The notes below the pieces were generated by a model. That model was not told where the DNA came from and searched no databases. It saw nothing but the letters and a program-made list of their open reading frames with translations. A DNA stretch of 64,000 bases, taken from the NCBI GenBank assembly GCA_018257865.1, contig JAEUBA010000015.1, forward strand, positions 124,001-188,000, in the 5' to 3' direction. Below are positions 19,468 through 30,483 of the stretch, one piece after another. How positions within the stretch are numbered: position 1 is the stretch's first letter; each line of letters opens with the position of its first letter. Origin of the DNA: Stereocaulon alpinum. Its lineage: Eukaryota; Ascomycota; Lecanoromycetes; Lecanorales; Stereocaulaceae. Made by a program: the position numbers and the translations under genes.

Positions 19468-21543
19468 ATGGATGGCATGAACATGGGCGACGACTCGTCG
19501 TCTATGCCTCTCAATGATACTGGCGTAGACTTTTCGAATGCAACGCAAGCAATGGATTTTCTTGGCGCTATTTTGGAGGACACGGACCTCCAAGTCACAG
19601 GAAATGCATTTGCAAGATACTTCTGGTACGGTGTTGTAGTTATTGTTGGCATTGCTGCAACGTTCAATATAACACAGAAAATTATACTGCGGATGAGGTG
19701 TGTCTATGGCTCTAATTGGAGACTTCGTTCCATGCTAATACCCGTATGCAGGATAAGAGCTTCAGCAGCAAAATCAATGTACCCAGCGAAACCATCGAAT
19801 TTGATTACCAAATCAGTCGCAACGGTCACAGCAATCGTCCGTGAAGCGTCTTATATGCAGATCACTCCCACAAGACATGCTTTCTGGCTCAAGATCCCTC
19901 CGCTTGGTACCATCAGCCTTCTATTGGCCTACCTTGGCTTTGTGTTGACTCTTGAGTTCATCAACAACGATGTGCCCGGTGCACAGCATTACACTGCACT
20001 AGGCCTCCGAGCAGGCTGGCTGGCCCTAGCTCAAGTCCCACTGTTGATCCTTCTTGCTGGCAAGAACAATATCATTGGGTTCGTGACTGGTGTATCCTAC
20101 GAACGTCTCAATGTACTCCATCGTTGGGTTTCTAGGGTACTCCTGCTACTTGCAACACTGCATTTCGGATACCAAAACTACGGATGGAATGAGTACGGCC
20201 TTATGCAATTAGAATGGTCAACGGATACCTGTCCACCAACTGGCATTGCCGCTTATGCCATACTTCTCTGGATCAACCTTAGCACTGTAGCGCCACTGCG
20301 GAATCTCTCCTACGAGTTCTTCGTAGTGCAACATCTCCTAACTTTCTTTGGCTTCATCATTGCTATCATGATCCACTTGCCTTCTACGGCTCTCTATTCC
20401 CGGGTTTACATTTACATCCCAATTGTACTATATTTTCTCGATCGCGTTGTCAGGACTTCGCGCTACGCCTACAACAACATCAGCCCGGGCCATGCGACCC
20501 TTACAGCCCTCGATGGATGCGTTACCAAGATCCGTGTGCCAGTCAAGAACGTCAAACAATGGAAACCTGGCGCCCACGTTCTGCTCTCAATCCCACGCCT
20601 TGGCGCTGGGCAATCTCACCCAGCCACCATCGCCTCGACCCCATCCTCGCACAAGAATGACCTCGTCTTCATCCTAAAAGGGCACAAAGGTTTCACCAAT
20701 CGTCTTATACAATCTGGCAACTCCTCAACCGCCTCTCTGTTACCAAAGAGAAAGCAAGAAGTCGACGCCCCACAACGCACCTACATTGCTTTAATCGACG
20801 GCCCATATGGCGGCTCCCAAGCTGACTTCGCCGCATTCGACTCCGTGTGTTTGATCGCTGGATCAACTGGTGTAACATTCACCCTCGCCCTACTCCTGGA
20901 CCTTGCGCCCCGCGCCTTATCACAGCGGCTACCTGTTCGCCGCCTAGACTTCGTGTGGATAGTCAAGAACACGTCGTGGACCCCTTGGGTCTCCGACGAG
21001 CTTTTTACCGCGTTCAAAGATCTTCAAGCCGCTGGGATTGAGGTCGCTATCAAAATATTCGTCACATGCGATGATGCTTTCACTGAAGGATCTAATATAT
21101 CGAGGAAGAGCGGATGTCAGTGTGACAAATCTCTTGGGCCATGCTGTTGTGTCAGGGTTGCAGATACTGCTGAGGATGATGATGCTATTAGCAAGGTGAA
21201 CGACATTTCCATGACCGGTGTTGCATCGAATGAGAAGTCAGGAGCAGCGGCAACGGCCTCATTACCGTTGTCCTCGCCCTCAACAGGTGCTCCTTGCTGT
21301 AGCAACAAGGATAAGAATCTGTCCTCTATCGCAACATTCAGGTCCGGCCGTCCTCCCATCTATGAATTGTTGTGGGAGCTTGTGGACCAGGCGCAGGGCG
21401 AGACGGGTGTAGCAACCTGTGGACCATTGAGTTTGAACGCGACTGTTAGGAATGCGGTAGCGAAAATCAGTGATGAGAGAGCTGTGCACAAGGGAACAGG
21501 GAACCAGGGCATCTATATGCATGCAGAGGGATTTTGTTGGTGA
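19468..21543 (+). CDS. FRE-type ferric/cupric reductase, transmembrane
   Basis: CDS is join(19468..19697,19752..21543), 2022 nt, 673 residues. FRE flavocytochromes pass electrons from NADPH through FAD and two haems to extracellular Fe(III)/Cu(II). The N-terminus is Met-rich (MDGMNMGDDSSSMPLN), then TM1 (YFWYGVVVIVGIAA). The ferric-reductase membrane domain carries the two bis-histidine pairs in VLHRWVSRVLLLLATLHF and VVQHLLTFFGFIIAIMIH. The FAD site is HPATIAST (usually HPFTIAST). The NADPH-binding parts are LIAGSTGVTFTLALLLDL and TCGPLSLNATVRNA. A Cys-rich insert (GCQCDKSLGPCCC, about 531-547, and PCCS near 590) is unusual. The 54-nt intron (GTGTGT...GCAG) is a multiple of three without stops, so a naive open frame reads through it. 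Upstream in-frame codons lack ATG, so 19468 is the start. Confidence 0.93.
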   Translation: MDGMNMGDDSSSMPLNDTGVDFSNATQAMDFLGAILEDTDLQVTGNAFARYFWYGVVVIVGIAATFNITQKIILRMRCVYGSNWRLRSMLIPVCRIRASAAKSMYPAKPSNLITKSVATVTAIVREASYMQITPTRHAFWLKIPPLGTISLLLAYLGFVLTLEFINNDVPGAQHYTALGLRAGWLALAQVPLLILLAGKNNIIGFVTGVSYERLNVLHRWVSRVLLLLATLHFGYQNYGWNEYGLMQLEWSTDTCPPTGIAAYAILLWINLSTVAPLRNLSYEFFVVQHLLTFFGFIIAIMIHLPSTALYSRVYIYIPIVLYFLDRVVRTSRYAYNNISPGHATLTALDGCVTKIRVPVKNVKQWKPGAHVLLSIPRLGAGQSHPATIASTPSSHKNDLVFILKGHKGFTNRLIQSGNSSTASLLPKRKQEVDAPQRTYIALIDGPYGGSQADFAAFDSVCLIAGSTGVTFTLALLLDLAPRALSQRLPVRRLDFVWIVKNTSWTPWVSDELFTAFKDLQAAGIEVAIKIFVTCDDAFTEGSNISRKSGCQCDKSLGPCCCVRVADTAEDDDAISKVNDISMTGVASNEKSGAAATASLPLSSPSTGAPCCSNKDKNLSSIATFRSGRPPIYELLWELVDQAQGETGVATCGPLSLNATVRNAVAKISDERAVHKGTGNQGIYMHAEGFCW

Positions 21544-21863
21544 CAAAGGCGAATCTGAACAGGTGTGCCATCCACAACCAGCAGTGTTATTGTGATACCA
21601 TCAAATGTATAGATGATTCCGATGTCGAGTGTGAGCGACGAAATGATTGCTTAGTTTAGCTACCTTTTTCAACAGCATAGCATCTACAGGCTTCCATTTC
21701 GACTCACATTCAGATACTTGACACCACCTCACAACCAAGCAAGTATCGCGCATAGTGTTCACACCATCCTAAGGTCCTGCGACGACTTTTTCACCTAAGG
21801 CTAGCCGGGTGAGGGTTGAACCAGCAATCAGAACACATCAGGACTCCCATGGCCTTTCCCGTT

Positions 21864-22504
21864 TCAAACGTAAATAACTGCTAAACCCATCAAAACTGTC
21901 ACCACAAACAATCCAAAATTGGCGTCCTTGAGCACTCCCTGACCCGTGAACACACTCGGCGTCGGCGTCGGCGAAGTCACCGTACTTCCATTCCCAGTCG
22001 AGTTTCCCACACCAGGCGAGCCTACAGCGGAACCATTGCACCCACGGAAGGAGCCATTTGTCGCAGCAAAGCAGAGATTTGAGACGTAGGGGATGAGTTC
22101 TGTGAAAGTCAGCCAGATGATCGCCATGATCAATTCTCTCGCTTGGAATTCGTGTCATTTGGCATGGACGGAGGACTTACGACCGAGTTCCGCTGCACTA
22201 CATTTAGTCGCTTCGCACGGTCCGACGGCGCAATTGAAGGCGTTGTTGGTGCAGATGCAAGTAAGGTCGAGAAGAGAGCAGCCGCTTACTACTAGTGCGG
22301 CTTCGATACAGGGAGGCTGGGAGTGGAGAATCTTAGAGGTCGCTCAGGGGTTTGTGGTGAGGAGGGACTTACGGCGCAGGCTGGTAGAGCAGCTAGCATG
22401 GAAGCACTGGCCAGGGCGGCTGAGGCACTGTTTGTTGCGGTCTGGGCTACAGCGAGGATGGTTGTTGATGCAATGGTGATGGGTAGCAAAGTTGTGAAAC
22501 GCAT
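21864..22504 (-). CDS. CFEM-domain GPI-anchored protein
   Basis: CDS is complement(join(21864..22099,22181..22316,22373..22504)), 504 nt, 167 residues. CFEM proteins are cell-surface or secreted, and several bind haem for iron uptake. A signal peptide (MRFTTLLPITIASTTILAVA) precedes the CFEM domain (about residues 35-100) with the ordered cysteines PAC, PPC, SGC, LTC-IC, GPC, TKC and NLC. GCSLLDLTC contains the Asp that serves as the axial haem ligand in haem-binding CFEMs. A Ser/Thr/Gly/Asn-rich stalk leads to a C-terminal hydrophobic segment (GLFVVTVLMGLAVIYV) typical of a GPI signal. An extra cysteine (FNC) lies inside the domain. It is convergent with the FRE gene and 321 bp from it, so the Ctr-FRE-CFEM trio reads as a surface metal-acquisition block. 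Confidence 0.92.
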
Positions 22505-23703
22505 TTTGAAATTTGGGAGTTGAGAATCCGCTGGTCTGATTTTTTGGAGTTCCGTGGGGGTTTGAGTGGAGGGAGAGGAAGATGTGGGTGACACGGTCAA
22601 TAACATCAATCACCACCTCAAATGTGGGGCGAGACCATTGGGTCCGCAATGACCCACAACGGCCCGAGCAAGTCCAAAGATACACTTCTTACCACATCTG
22701 GACCAAAGAAGGATGGTTGTGTTGGAACGCTATAGGATCGCTAAACGGAATGCCCCTCAACGTTGCTTGCGCTAATGCAGGTCCAGCGATCAGGTACAGA
22801 TCCGCTTTCTATGTCAATTGACTTGGCAAAGCCTCCTCTGTAACGGACTTTTCAACCTTGAAGTATCATGCCAAGTGGCTGCACTCTTTGAAGGATGTTC
22901 TGGCCTGACTGCGAATGCTTGAGGTTTAGGGAAGAACGGGTCCTAATCTTGTCTAAGAGCATGGGGGTCCGCTATCTAGGCTCTCGGAGAGCTTAGACTG
23001 CGCTCCTGCTAGTGTTTGAGAATCAAAGCTCCCGACCAGAGAATTGAAACATCCGGTAGGGAAAGAGGTGTCTCAAGACTGAGCCTGGCTAAGTCTCTGG
23101 GTACCATTGGAAGGCAAGACGTTTCAGCCATGTCGACTCACAAGGAGAAGTTGTTACCGAGGTCTGAACCTCCTCAGAGGTTTTCTGGGGTGACTGAGGT
23201 ATTTCATCTCGCATTGTGTAATGAGAGACTTGGTGACAGGATTCAAAAATGCGTCCTCGACTACGTCCAATGCACAAAGCAGTCTCTCAGTCTTCAGTCT
23301 TCAGTGCACTAGCCCGATGTCACTGTTGTGCTGTCTGATGCGCAACACTGGAAGAAACTATGTTGTAACGAATGGAAGGAACCATCGATTTAGATGTTAG
23401 CTTCTGTTGACTGTGAAGACTGTTGACGGAAGGTGCCACGCATCGTACGCGCACTATCATAGATCGACCTCCTTTGTTCTCCACCTGTTCCGCACTATTC
23501 TCACCATCGCCAACGATAACCATAACGGTAGTATCATCAGACTGCAGATCTTCTTCTAAAGCTCATTTCAGTCATTGACTTGCCATCAGTAAGTTCTCCG
23601 AATCGGCTGCTCTCACGTTCAAGTTGAAGACAGGGTTGCTCACCCATTCTCAGCCCAGCTCTATCATTAAGGCCTTCTGTCACTGTACAAGACAATTGCA
23701 ACC
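22505..23703. other. Intergenic, divergent promoters
   Basis: About 1.2 kb between the CFEM gene (minus) and the next plus-strand gene. Open frames such as 23016-23312 have no recognisable content. No motif was identified. Confidence 0.35.
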
Positions 23704-25236
23704 ATGTCTTCCTTCACACCAATCAACAAGCCGCAGGGTCCGTCATCCCAAGATGAATCTGGCTCAATGACGGGTCAGGTAAAAGCCGTATCGAATCCCA
23801 CTGTAGAAGACTCTGCTGTAGCTCGGACCCTTGTCCCTCCACGACTGCATACGTTTACGTACAAGAGCTCCAACGCAAACACAATACCTACCACTGTAGC
23901 TCCGAGGACGTACATACCAGGGAATATTGCCGGAGCTCTTAGCCCAGTCCCCTCACAAGGGCATCACGTTTCCCCGTACGCAAACTCAATCGCAGATACA
24001 GGACAAATTGCTGCAGCTGAGAGCTCGGTCGATTCACAAGTCCCCCATGATTCAACGAATATAGGCTCAAACACAAGAGCTGGACATACTGCTGGAGCTG
24101 GGCGCCGTAGTATCCGAGGACGGCGGGCAAGAGCAAGACAGACTTCCTCAAGAGGAGTGGATAGACGTCTCCCTCTAGTCCCACATCCAGACAGCCAACA
24201 AAATGGCCTTAATTCAACAAACATGGCGCAGACCATGTGCCCACAACCTGTTCAAAGGCCTTCCGAAGCTGGACTTCCATACAATACGAACGTGCCACAA
24301 GCGTCTTCAGCGCCATTGAATGGAAATACGGGACAGTTCGCTGTCCCTCCCACACAGGCCGCTGGGGCTCCGATACAATATGCTGGCCCTCCAGCACAAA
24401 ATTTTGCACTAATGAGTCCTCCCTTTCCATATGCAGCACCGATTCCGAATATGGAAGTGTTGTGGGGTAGAGTGGTAGAGACAACTCATGCTCAAATCCA
24501 AGCTGTTAGAGATTATCATATGGCTGTCCAGGCGACGATGTCCTTCACTCCCAATCCATGGACGAACCTAGTGACTCCAGGCACCGATCCCGCGTCATCC
24601 ACGCAGGGCGCAGCAGATACACCATATGTCGCTCAAGCGTACCATGACAGTCGGCGGATACAATGGCATCAAGAAGGATCCTTAAATTCCCACGAATCGT
24701 CATCAACGAGATACGACAGCAGGCACTTCGTAGTATTTCAGACAGGGCAAGAGCAGGCGCCCAATTCCAATATGGTAGCGCCAGCCCCAGAGTGTCTAGT
24801 CTCATCTCAGGTCCGAGGCATGAGCGATGGAGATAAGATTCAAACAGAGCTGGCTACAGCTCGAGTTGACGTAGAGAATGTGGCAACGCAGACAGAGCAC
24901 AACGCAGACTCAAAACTTCAAGATGGGATCGAGGCTGCGAGAGGGGGAAAACAGAAGGAGGCTCAAGATGACCAGATCTCCATTGACGAAGAGGCTACAG
25001 AAAGTGACAGCCAATATGGCGTTGCCAGGGAGAAGGAGGATGTTGACATGACTGATTGTGAGAACACCGCGTCGCAGCAGGAAGAAGGGATCCAGGAGCA
25101 GGGCGTTCAGGAACAAGTAGCCAGGAACACGCGTCCCCGGAAACACAAGCTGAGCGAGGAAGAAGGGGTTGGTGCAGCTTCCCTGGAGTCTTCAGATCAG
25201 AAGAAGCTTAAGACCGCCACTGCTCGTAAATGCTGA
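23704..25236 (+). CDS. Hypothetical disordered protein
   Basis: Single open frame of 510 residues starting in a good context (CAACCATG). I recognise no domain. Residues 1-190 are Ser/Pro/Thr-rich with a basic Gly/Arg patch (AGRRSIRGRRARARQ, about 141-155). Residues 190-290 are Pro/Ala/Gln-rich (PPTQAAGAPIQYAGPPAQ). The C-terminal 130 residues are acidic and Gln/Glu-rich (EEATESDSQYGV, QQEEGIQEQGVQEQV) and end in a Lys/Arg tail (RPRKHKLSEEE, KKLKTATARK) that could be a nuclear localisation signal. The RGRR patch and basic tail suggest a nuclear or RNA-linked role, which is inference. It may be lineage-restricted. Confidence 0.65.
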   Translation: MSSFTPINKPQGPSSQDESGSMTGQVKAVSNPTVEDSAVARTLVPPRLHTFTYKSSNANTIPTTVAPRTYIPGNIAGALSPVPSQGHHVSPYANSIADTGQIAAAESSVDSQVPHDSTNIGSNTRAGHTAGAGRRSIRGRRARARQTSSRGVDRRLPLVPHPDSQQNGLNSTNMAQTMCPQPVQRPSEAGLPYNTNVPQASSAPLNGNTGQFAVPPTQAAGAPIQYAGPPAQNFALMSPPFPYAAPIPNMEVLWGRVVETTHAQIQAVRDYHMAVQATMSFTPNPWTNLVTPGTDPASSTQGAADTPYVAQAYHDSRRIQWHQEGSLNSHESSSTRYDSRHFVVFQTGQEQAPNSNMVAPAPECLVSSQVRGMSDGDKIQTELATARVDVENVATQTEHNADSKLQDGIEAARGGKQKEAQDDQISIDEEATESDSQYGVAREKEDVDMTDCENTASQQEEGIQEQGVQEQVARNTRPRKHKLSEEEGVGAASLESSDQKKLKTATARKC

Positions 25237-25799
25237 AGCGTTGAAGCAAAGATGACTTGTTTCCTGGCGCATGACCAGAGCCGGTCTCATATTTTACCTG
25301 CAGAGGTGCAGGTTATTGGTTACAGTATTAGCACAGATCAAAGACCATGAGACCAATGAAGGAGACCTGGCTAGTGGTGGCGATCCGCAATCCAACTCAC
25401 GTTTGCGAGCTGGGGTCTCAATGCTGCGATGCGATGTGATTAAGGTGATGTTCAGTCTGGCGTCGGCAAAAGATCTTGATGAACATACCAGCCAATCAAA
25501 ACCCTGTCTGGTCGCTTACATAACCCCTGGCTAAATATGCCGAGTGGCCTGACATCGGAACGTCTGCCTGTCAGCCGCACTTCGGTTGCGTAACTGTTCC
25601 AGGTACGCATCTACGCGATGGCCTTTCCTTTCGTACTTGCCCATTCATCAATGCTTGATCTACTAATGTTCTACTCTCTTGAAGCGAGTAATCGATAACA
25701 CTCAATGGCACTTCCCTGATCATCCCCCTCCTCCGCCAATGCCTAGGCGTTGCTGCCTCTCAGGCCAATACCCATAAAACATCTTGTATAAAACCAACA
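25237..25799. other. Intergenic
   Basis: No supported gene. This should hold the promoter of the coiled-coil gene at 25800. A minus-strand frame (25743-25928) overlaps the next gene and is not supported. Confidence 0.35.
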
Positions 25800-26939
25800 A
25801 TGACGCTCGTGACATTCCAACTCCCCACCCTCAACCTCAGCATGTCTTCTTCTTCTCATCAAAACTCCAACCAAAACCAAAACGCACCCCTCTCTCAACC
25901 AGCAACTTACGAGCTTGAACAACTCCAATTATCCCGCTCCCAATCAAGCTCTCAATCTACGGAAGTCAGTCCGAATCCCGCTTCCAATTTAGCAGCGCGA
26001 TCCCGTGCATCAAGTCTAGTTTCTTCTGTTTTCTCTACGGGGACGAGGTTTAGTGTTACTACGCTTCCGCAGGGACGGTATCAGGTTGAAGGTGTGTTGG
26101 AGCAACCAGGAAGTGCGAGTGGGTATGGAGGAGGAGGAGGCGGTGGGAGCGGGATGGGTAGTGGGAGGGAGGGGTCGATTTATAGTTATACTGATAGCAT
26201 TCGCTCTACGAGTACGAGTTTGCCGCCTTATGAGGTTGAGGTTGGGGGTGGGGATGGGAGTGGAATGATTGGGCATGGGCATGGGTATGGGCATTCATCA
26301 CCGTACCCGCACCAAGGATTTCCAACATCTCCAACAATAGAGCAGCAAGGTCCAACAATGTCAGCATCGATATCGACGGCGATGATTGATCCAGAGAATT
26401 TGATTAGTAGACACTACGGCGCCGTAGTCCGCACTATAGATACTAATCACCAGCACCTCCTAGCGCGCACTATCCAGGCTCATGAGAGGGAAATGGCGGA
26501 AATGAGAGATGGTATTGATAAAGTCTATCGGCGGGAATTTCGGGAACGGGAGAGGGAGGTTGAGAGGGTTAGGGAGATGGCGGCGGCTGAGAGGAGGGCG
26601 TTGGAGGAGGGGAAGGAGAGGGAAAGGGAGGAGTGGGGGAGGAAGGTTGAGGAGCTGGAGAGGGAGGTGAGGGAGAAGGAGGAGGAGGTGCGGAGGGTGC
26701 GGAGGGTTGCGGGGGAGGAGGTGGAGGCTTTGGGGAGGGGGTTTGAGATGGGGGCTGAGAGGGCTTGTCATGCTGTTGAGGATGTGTGGGAGAGGAGGTG
26801 GGAGGATCGGATGAGGCTTGCGGAGGAGGAGGGGGTGAGGAGGGTTAGGAGGAGGGATGAGGAGTGGGTTGGGGTTTTGGGACGGGAGTTTCCGGAGGTT
26901 TTGGAGGGGGTTAGGAGGGCGATGGGGTTGGGTGATTGA
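25800..26939 (+). CDS. Hypothetical coiled-coil protein
   Basis: Single open frame of 379 residues. The N-terminal 190 residues are Ser/Gln/Gly-rich and disordered, with a Gly run (about 108-119) and a Gly/His stretch (GHGHGYGH). An ordered segment starts near 190 (MIDPENLISRHYGAVVRTID, then HQHLLARTIQAHEREM). From about 225 to 345 there is a long, highly charged Glu/Arg coiled coil (for example EREREVERVREMAAAERRAL), so the protein is probably a dimer or filament-associated. An alternative start is the ATG 14 codons downstream (MSSSSHQN). The antisense frame over the purine-rich coiled-coil DNA is a composition artefact. No function can be assigned. Confidence 0.7.
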   Translation: MTLVTFQLPTLNLSMSSSSHQNSNQNQNAPLSQPATYELEQLQLSRSQSSSQSTEVSPNPASNLAARSRASSLVSSVFSTGTRFSVTTLPQGRYQVEGVLEQPGSASGYGGGGGGGSGMGSGREGSIYSYTDSIRSTSTSLPPYEVEVGGGDGSGMIGHGHGYGHSSPYPHQGFPTSPTIEQQGPTMSASISTAMIDPENLISRHYGAVVRTIDTNHQHLLARTIQAHEREMAEMRDGIDKVYRREFREREREVERVREMAAAERRALEEGKEREREEWGRKVEELEREVREKEEEVRRVRRVAGEEVEALGRGFEMGAERACHAVEDVWERRWEDRMRLAEEEGVRRVRRRDEEWVGVLGREFPEVLEGVRRAMGLGD

Positions 26940-29141
26940 GTTTGGATTTGGATCGTGGGAGGGGAGGGTGTGGTGTGTGGTAGGGATGTAGAGATGGAAG
27001 TAATAGAGGGGGCATTGTATATGACATGGTAGAGGAACGGTGTAATATATGTTTGTACAGCAAAAGATTTGGAGAAGGCGAGGCTGTGTAAGGCTTTTCG
27101 CGCTCTCAATCTTTTCGAGAATGATAGTATGAGAAGTCACCTTGAGGACAAACGAAATTCACCGATTGACCGAATTCCTCAAATCTCAGCTCTCGTACCT
27201 AATGGCAAAGCCTGAGGAGATGCGAATACAGCTGAATCTGAATAGTGGTAACTAAACCCATTCCATGCACACATTCAATACTTAGCAAACCATGTCAATG
27301 GCCAGGACAAAGATCAATGGGCCTTGTCTAGGGAGAAATAATCTGCGTCGTCACTCCCATAATGGGCCTCAAGACTCAACAATGGCGACAGCGAAGGTAG
27401 ATTCTCGAAAAGTACGTACCACTGTTATCCTCTGCCGTAAGAAAACTCATAGCTTCTGCTGTAAGTGACGGAACGGAAACAATCACTTGGGCGCCTTGTT
27501 GAGAGCTTTCTCGAAGCTTTCTCGTCTTGAAATGGATCGTTTAGGGCATATTTGGAGCTGCCGGGCATAAAGTGGCCATCGTTGAAGACCCGCTATTTGT
27601 CATATCAGAAGACGTGATGTGGTGGTGTGCTTGTTCGTACGATGAGACGATGCCGCGATTAACGCAATATGGTTCTATTCGATGTCTTATGCCTCTTCTT
27701 CGGCTTCTTTGGTTCATCGTTCATTATTTTGACACTACAAATCTCAATCGAAAGTTCTGATTTCTTTCCATCTGTTGGTCGTTGAGTTCCGTGCTTCCGC
27801 CGCTTCCTTAAGTACTTTGCAAGGATCGTCGAAGATTTCCTTGTCCTCGATTCTTTCGTACGTCCAGATGTTACTCATGCTTACTTTGGTTGAAAATAAA
27901 CCACTCGCGATCTTGGTGTTTTCTGCAGTGACAAGTTGCTGCATGGTAGATGGACGGATTGGACTCTTATTTTGTTCCGGCTGATAGTTCCGCCTTCACT
28001 AATCGATTGTCTGGACAGGTTTCCTTCAGGATACGGATGCCCATTATAGGTTGACTATACACATCAATCGAGTTGCATGTATTGATGCAATTCCTGGAAC
28101 TCGGTTCCATAAACCCTTCTACCATAGGGCTGGGGTATTCGCGGTAGCGATGAACTTGGAAGTTGTCGTCTGTGCCTTCGGCGATAAGCTTATGCTGTCA
28201 ATGCCGGGGCGACCAGATGGCTTTATAGAGCTCCTTATTGGGTAAGCTGGGGTGGTGGCTTCGCTGGTGCCGGATACGGCAACGCTATGGCCAGGGGTGG
28301 GGGTGCTCAAGGAGAGTGTGGGCGTCTCTGCTGGCGTGGTTGTTGACACTGCTGTAGTGGAGATGGCATTGGGTGGGACGATGGAGTCGAGGGAGTAGAG
28401 AGCGATGATGGGCTGCTGGGCTGCTGGGCTGGGTGGTGGCAATCGGCATGAGGGGTGGTGTCGATCTGAGTAAGAAAGCGTGCTCGCCAGCGCTATGTCT
28501 ACGAAGAGAGTTGCAAAACAATTTCCTCAGCAATTAAACATTGTACCTGAAGCCAAGGTTGGATGCCGTGGGAAGGACGTGAGGACCCAAGATTTTCATT
28601 GACGTTCCGATAGCACATCGCACACACTCAACGCGCTTACGACTTCCTTGACAATTGGCCCTCGAACCAATGGCGGAGTAGTTGACAAGCACATTGCTCT
28701 GTTTAGCGTGATGGTAGTAAGACAAGAAGCATTCGCCGACAGGGAGTGAACAAAGTACATCTGATACGAGTCGAAGACACAGTGAACCAAGGTTAATGAG
28801 AGGTAGTTGGAGATCTTGCGATTTACATGTGACTGAGCGATCGTAACGGGAAACTGCGAGAGCGTATGGTTTGAATAGCGATTGCATTGCCTTGGATTCT
28901 AGTGATAATACAATAGCAGCGCTTTCTATAGCGGACATCTTTTCTATTTTCTATGAGCGTTTAGGGACTCGGGCCACAGGCTCCACGCTTCAGTAGGGCA
29001 ATTCGACCGGCGAATATAGTATTGACATGGTGGTACAAGCTTTAATGAAACAGGTGAGACGCAGACGATCTGGGGGTATTTCTGCACGAAGAAAGAATGA
29101 GACCACGGAAACCGGAGAGACGAAAAGTTTTGTGAAATAGC
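26940..29141. other. Gene-poor stretch with weak minus-strand frames
   Basis: About 2.2 kb without a gene I can support. Two minus-strand frames, 28534-28938 (134 codons from an ATG) and 28119-28442 (Ser/Thr/Pro-rich, AETPTLSLSTPTPGHS), could be exons of one decayed or real gene, because the second looks like a cell-wall protein linker. I found no convincing splice pair joining them and no domain. Confidence 0.3.
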
Positions 29142-30483
29142 TTAGCCCATGCTGCCCGCCCAAATTCCATTGCTGGGCAACCTAGGTTTCAACTCATAGT
29201 GATCAGGTTCTGTGCTCTGGGGCCGTCTCATGTTTGAGCTTGGGTAATAGAGGTGCTGATTGGGTCCATACTGTGGTTCTGGACCCCAGAATCCGCCATC
29301 ATTATGTCCCGGGCTCGGCAAGCCGGCCGCTACAGGGCTTTGCCAGCCAGTATTACCAAAATGTGGGCTTCCGCCAGCGCTCACCGGCTGCCGGAGGTCA
29401 TGGTAAGTGGGTGGTTCAAGGACGGGAAGAGTAGGATGAGATGTAAGAGACTGTCGGTGGTAGTTGCTACTCCCGCCGAAAGCGGAAAGGGTTGGAGAAC
29501 TAACGGACGGAGAGGAGCGAGGGCTGGGTTGTTGAAGACCAGGACGGAAATGGGGAGGAAGGGGGCAGGAGTCGTTTGAAGAGTATGAAACACCGCTTGT
29601 ACGGCGATTGGGATATGACATGTGAGGGGTATCGGTGTTGGGAGACATGGAAAGATGCCGGTCCGGAGGCGAGGGCGTTCTGGTCATCGCAGAGGTGATT
29701 GAAGCTGTGTCGGAGTAACTGCCGCCATCGGACACACTCCGTGGATGTATTCCAGGTGTGCGAGAAGCAAGGGCAGCAGCTGTTGCAGCGGCCGCCTCTT
29801 CGACTGTGCCTGTATGGTGATTCTGATGGCGGGTAAGGGTTGTGCGACGGGTGAAAGTCTTCTGGCAGTCTGCGAAGGGGCATTTGTATGGGCGTTTGCC
29901 TGAATGAATGCGACGATGCCTCGCAAGGGAGCTTGAATCACTGAATGGCTGCAACAGCTGTCAGCGTGGACGCAGAGCCATCGGCAATTGTTCTACCTTC
30001 CCACACCGCTCACACATGTGCGGCTTCTCGCCCGAATGGACTCGCATATGCACTGTCAAGGCAGATCGTTGTATGAAAGGTTTGCCACATCCTTTTTCAG
30101 GACAGACATGCGGTCTGTCGCCTGTATGGATCCTCTCTGCACTTTCAATTAGTACAATGTATTGAGTGTTCACATAGAGTCATACCGTGGCGAGCGAGGT
30201 CACTCCTCCGAGCAAAGCCTTTACCACAACTTGTGCAAGCGAAAGCTTTGATGGCACCATTGGTATCGTTTCTCTGGGGATCATTGAAGTCCTCTGGTGG
30301 TCCTTGGTGCTGATGTTGGTGTTGTGGTATGTATACATTGTCAAATGGACGCTCTGCGTAATTTGTCCCGAGCAAGGACAATGGCTCTGGCATATGTGAA
30401 GGAGAGGGATAACTCGCTTGTGCCATGTGCTGGTGGTATTGTGCTGCAGAGCCTTTATTGTTCAACATGTTGGTGATATCCAT
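29142..30483 (-). CDS. C2H2 zinc-finger transcription factor, four fingers
   Basis: CDS is complement(join(29142..29948,29997..30136,30186..30483)), 1245 nt, 414 residues. Four tandem C2H2 fingers lie at about residues 85-205. Finger 1 (CTSCGKGFARRSDLARH) is split by intron 1, and HERIHTGDRP continues it. Finger 2 is CPEKGCGKPFIQRSALTVH. Finger 3 (CERCGKPFSDSSSLARH) is split by intron 2. Finger 4 is CPFADCQKTFTRRTTLTRH. Linkers are of the TGE/DRP type, so sequence-specific DNA binding is expected. The N-terminus starts MDITNMLNNKGSAAQ and has His/Gln repeats. The C-terminal half is Ser/Pro-rich and disordered (likely activation or regulatory region). Frame upstream of 30483 has no ATG, so that start is chosen. 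Target genes are unknown. A 4.5-kb gene-free region lies upstream. Confidence 0.9.

Noticed and set aside
26460..27140. Long minus-strand open frame of 226 codons rich in Pro/Leu
   Set aside because: It is the reverse complement of the Glu/Arg coiled-coil part of the plus-strand gene at 25800; purine-rich coding DNA gives open pyrimidine frames by composition.
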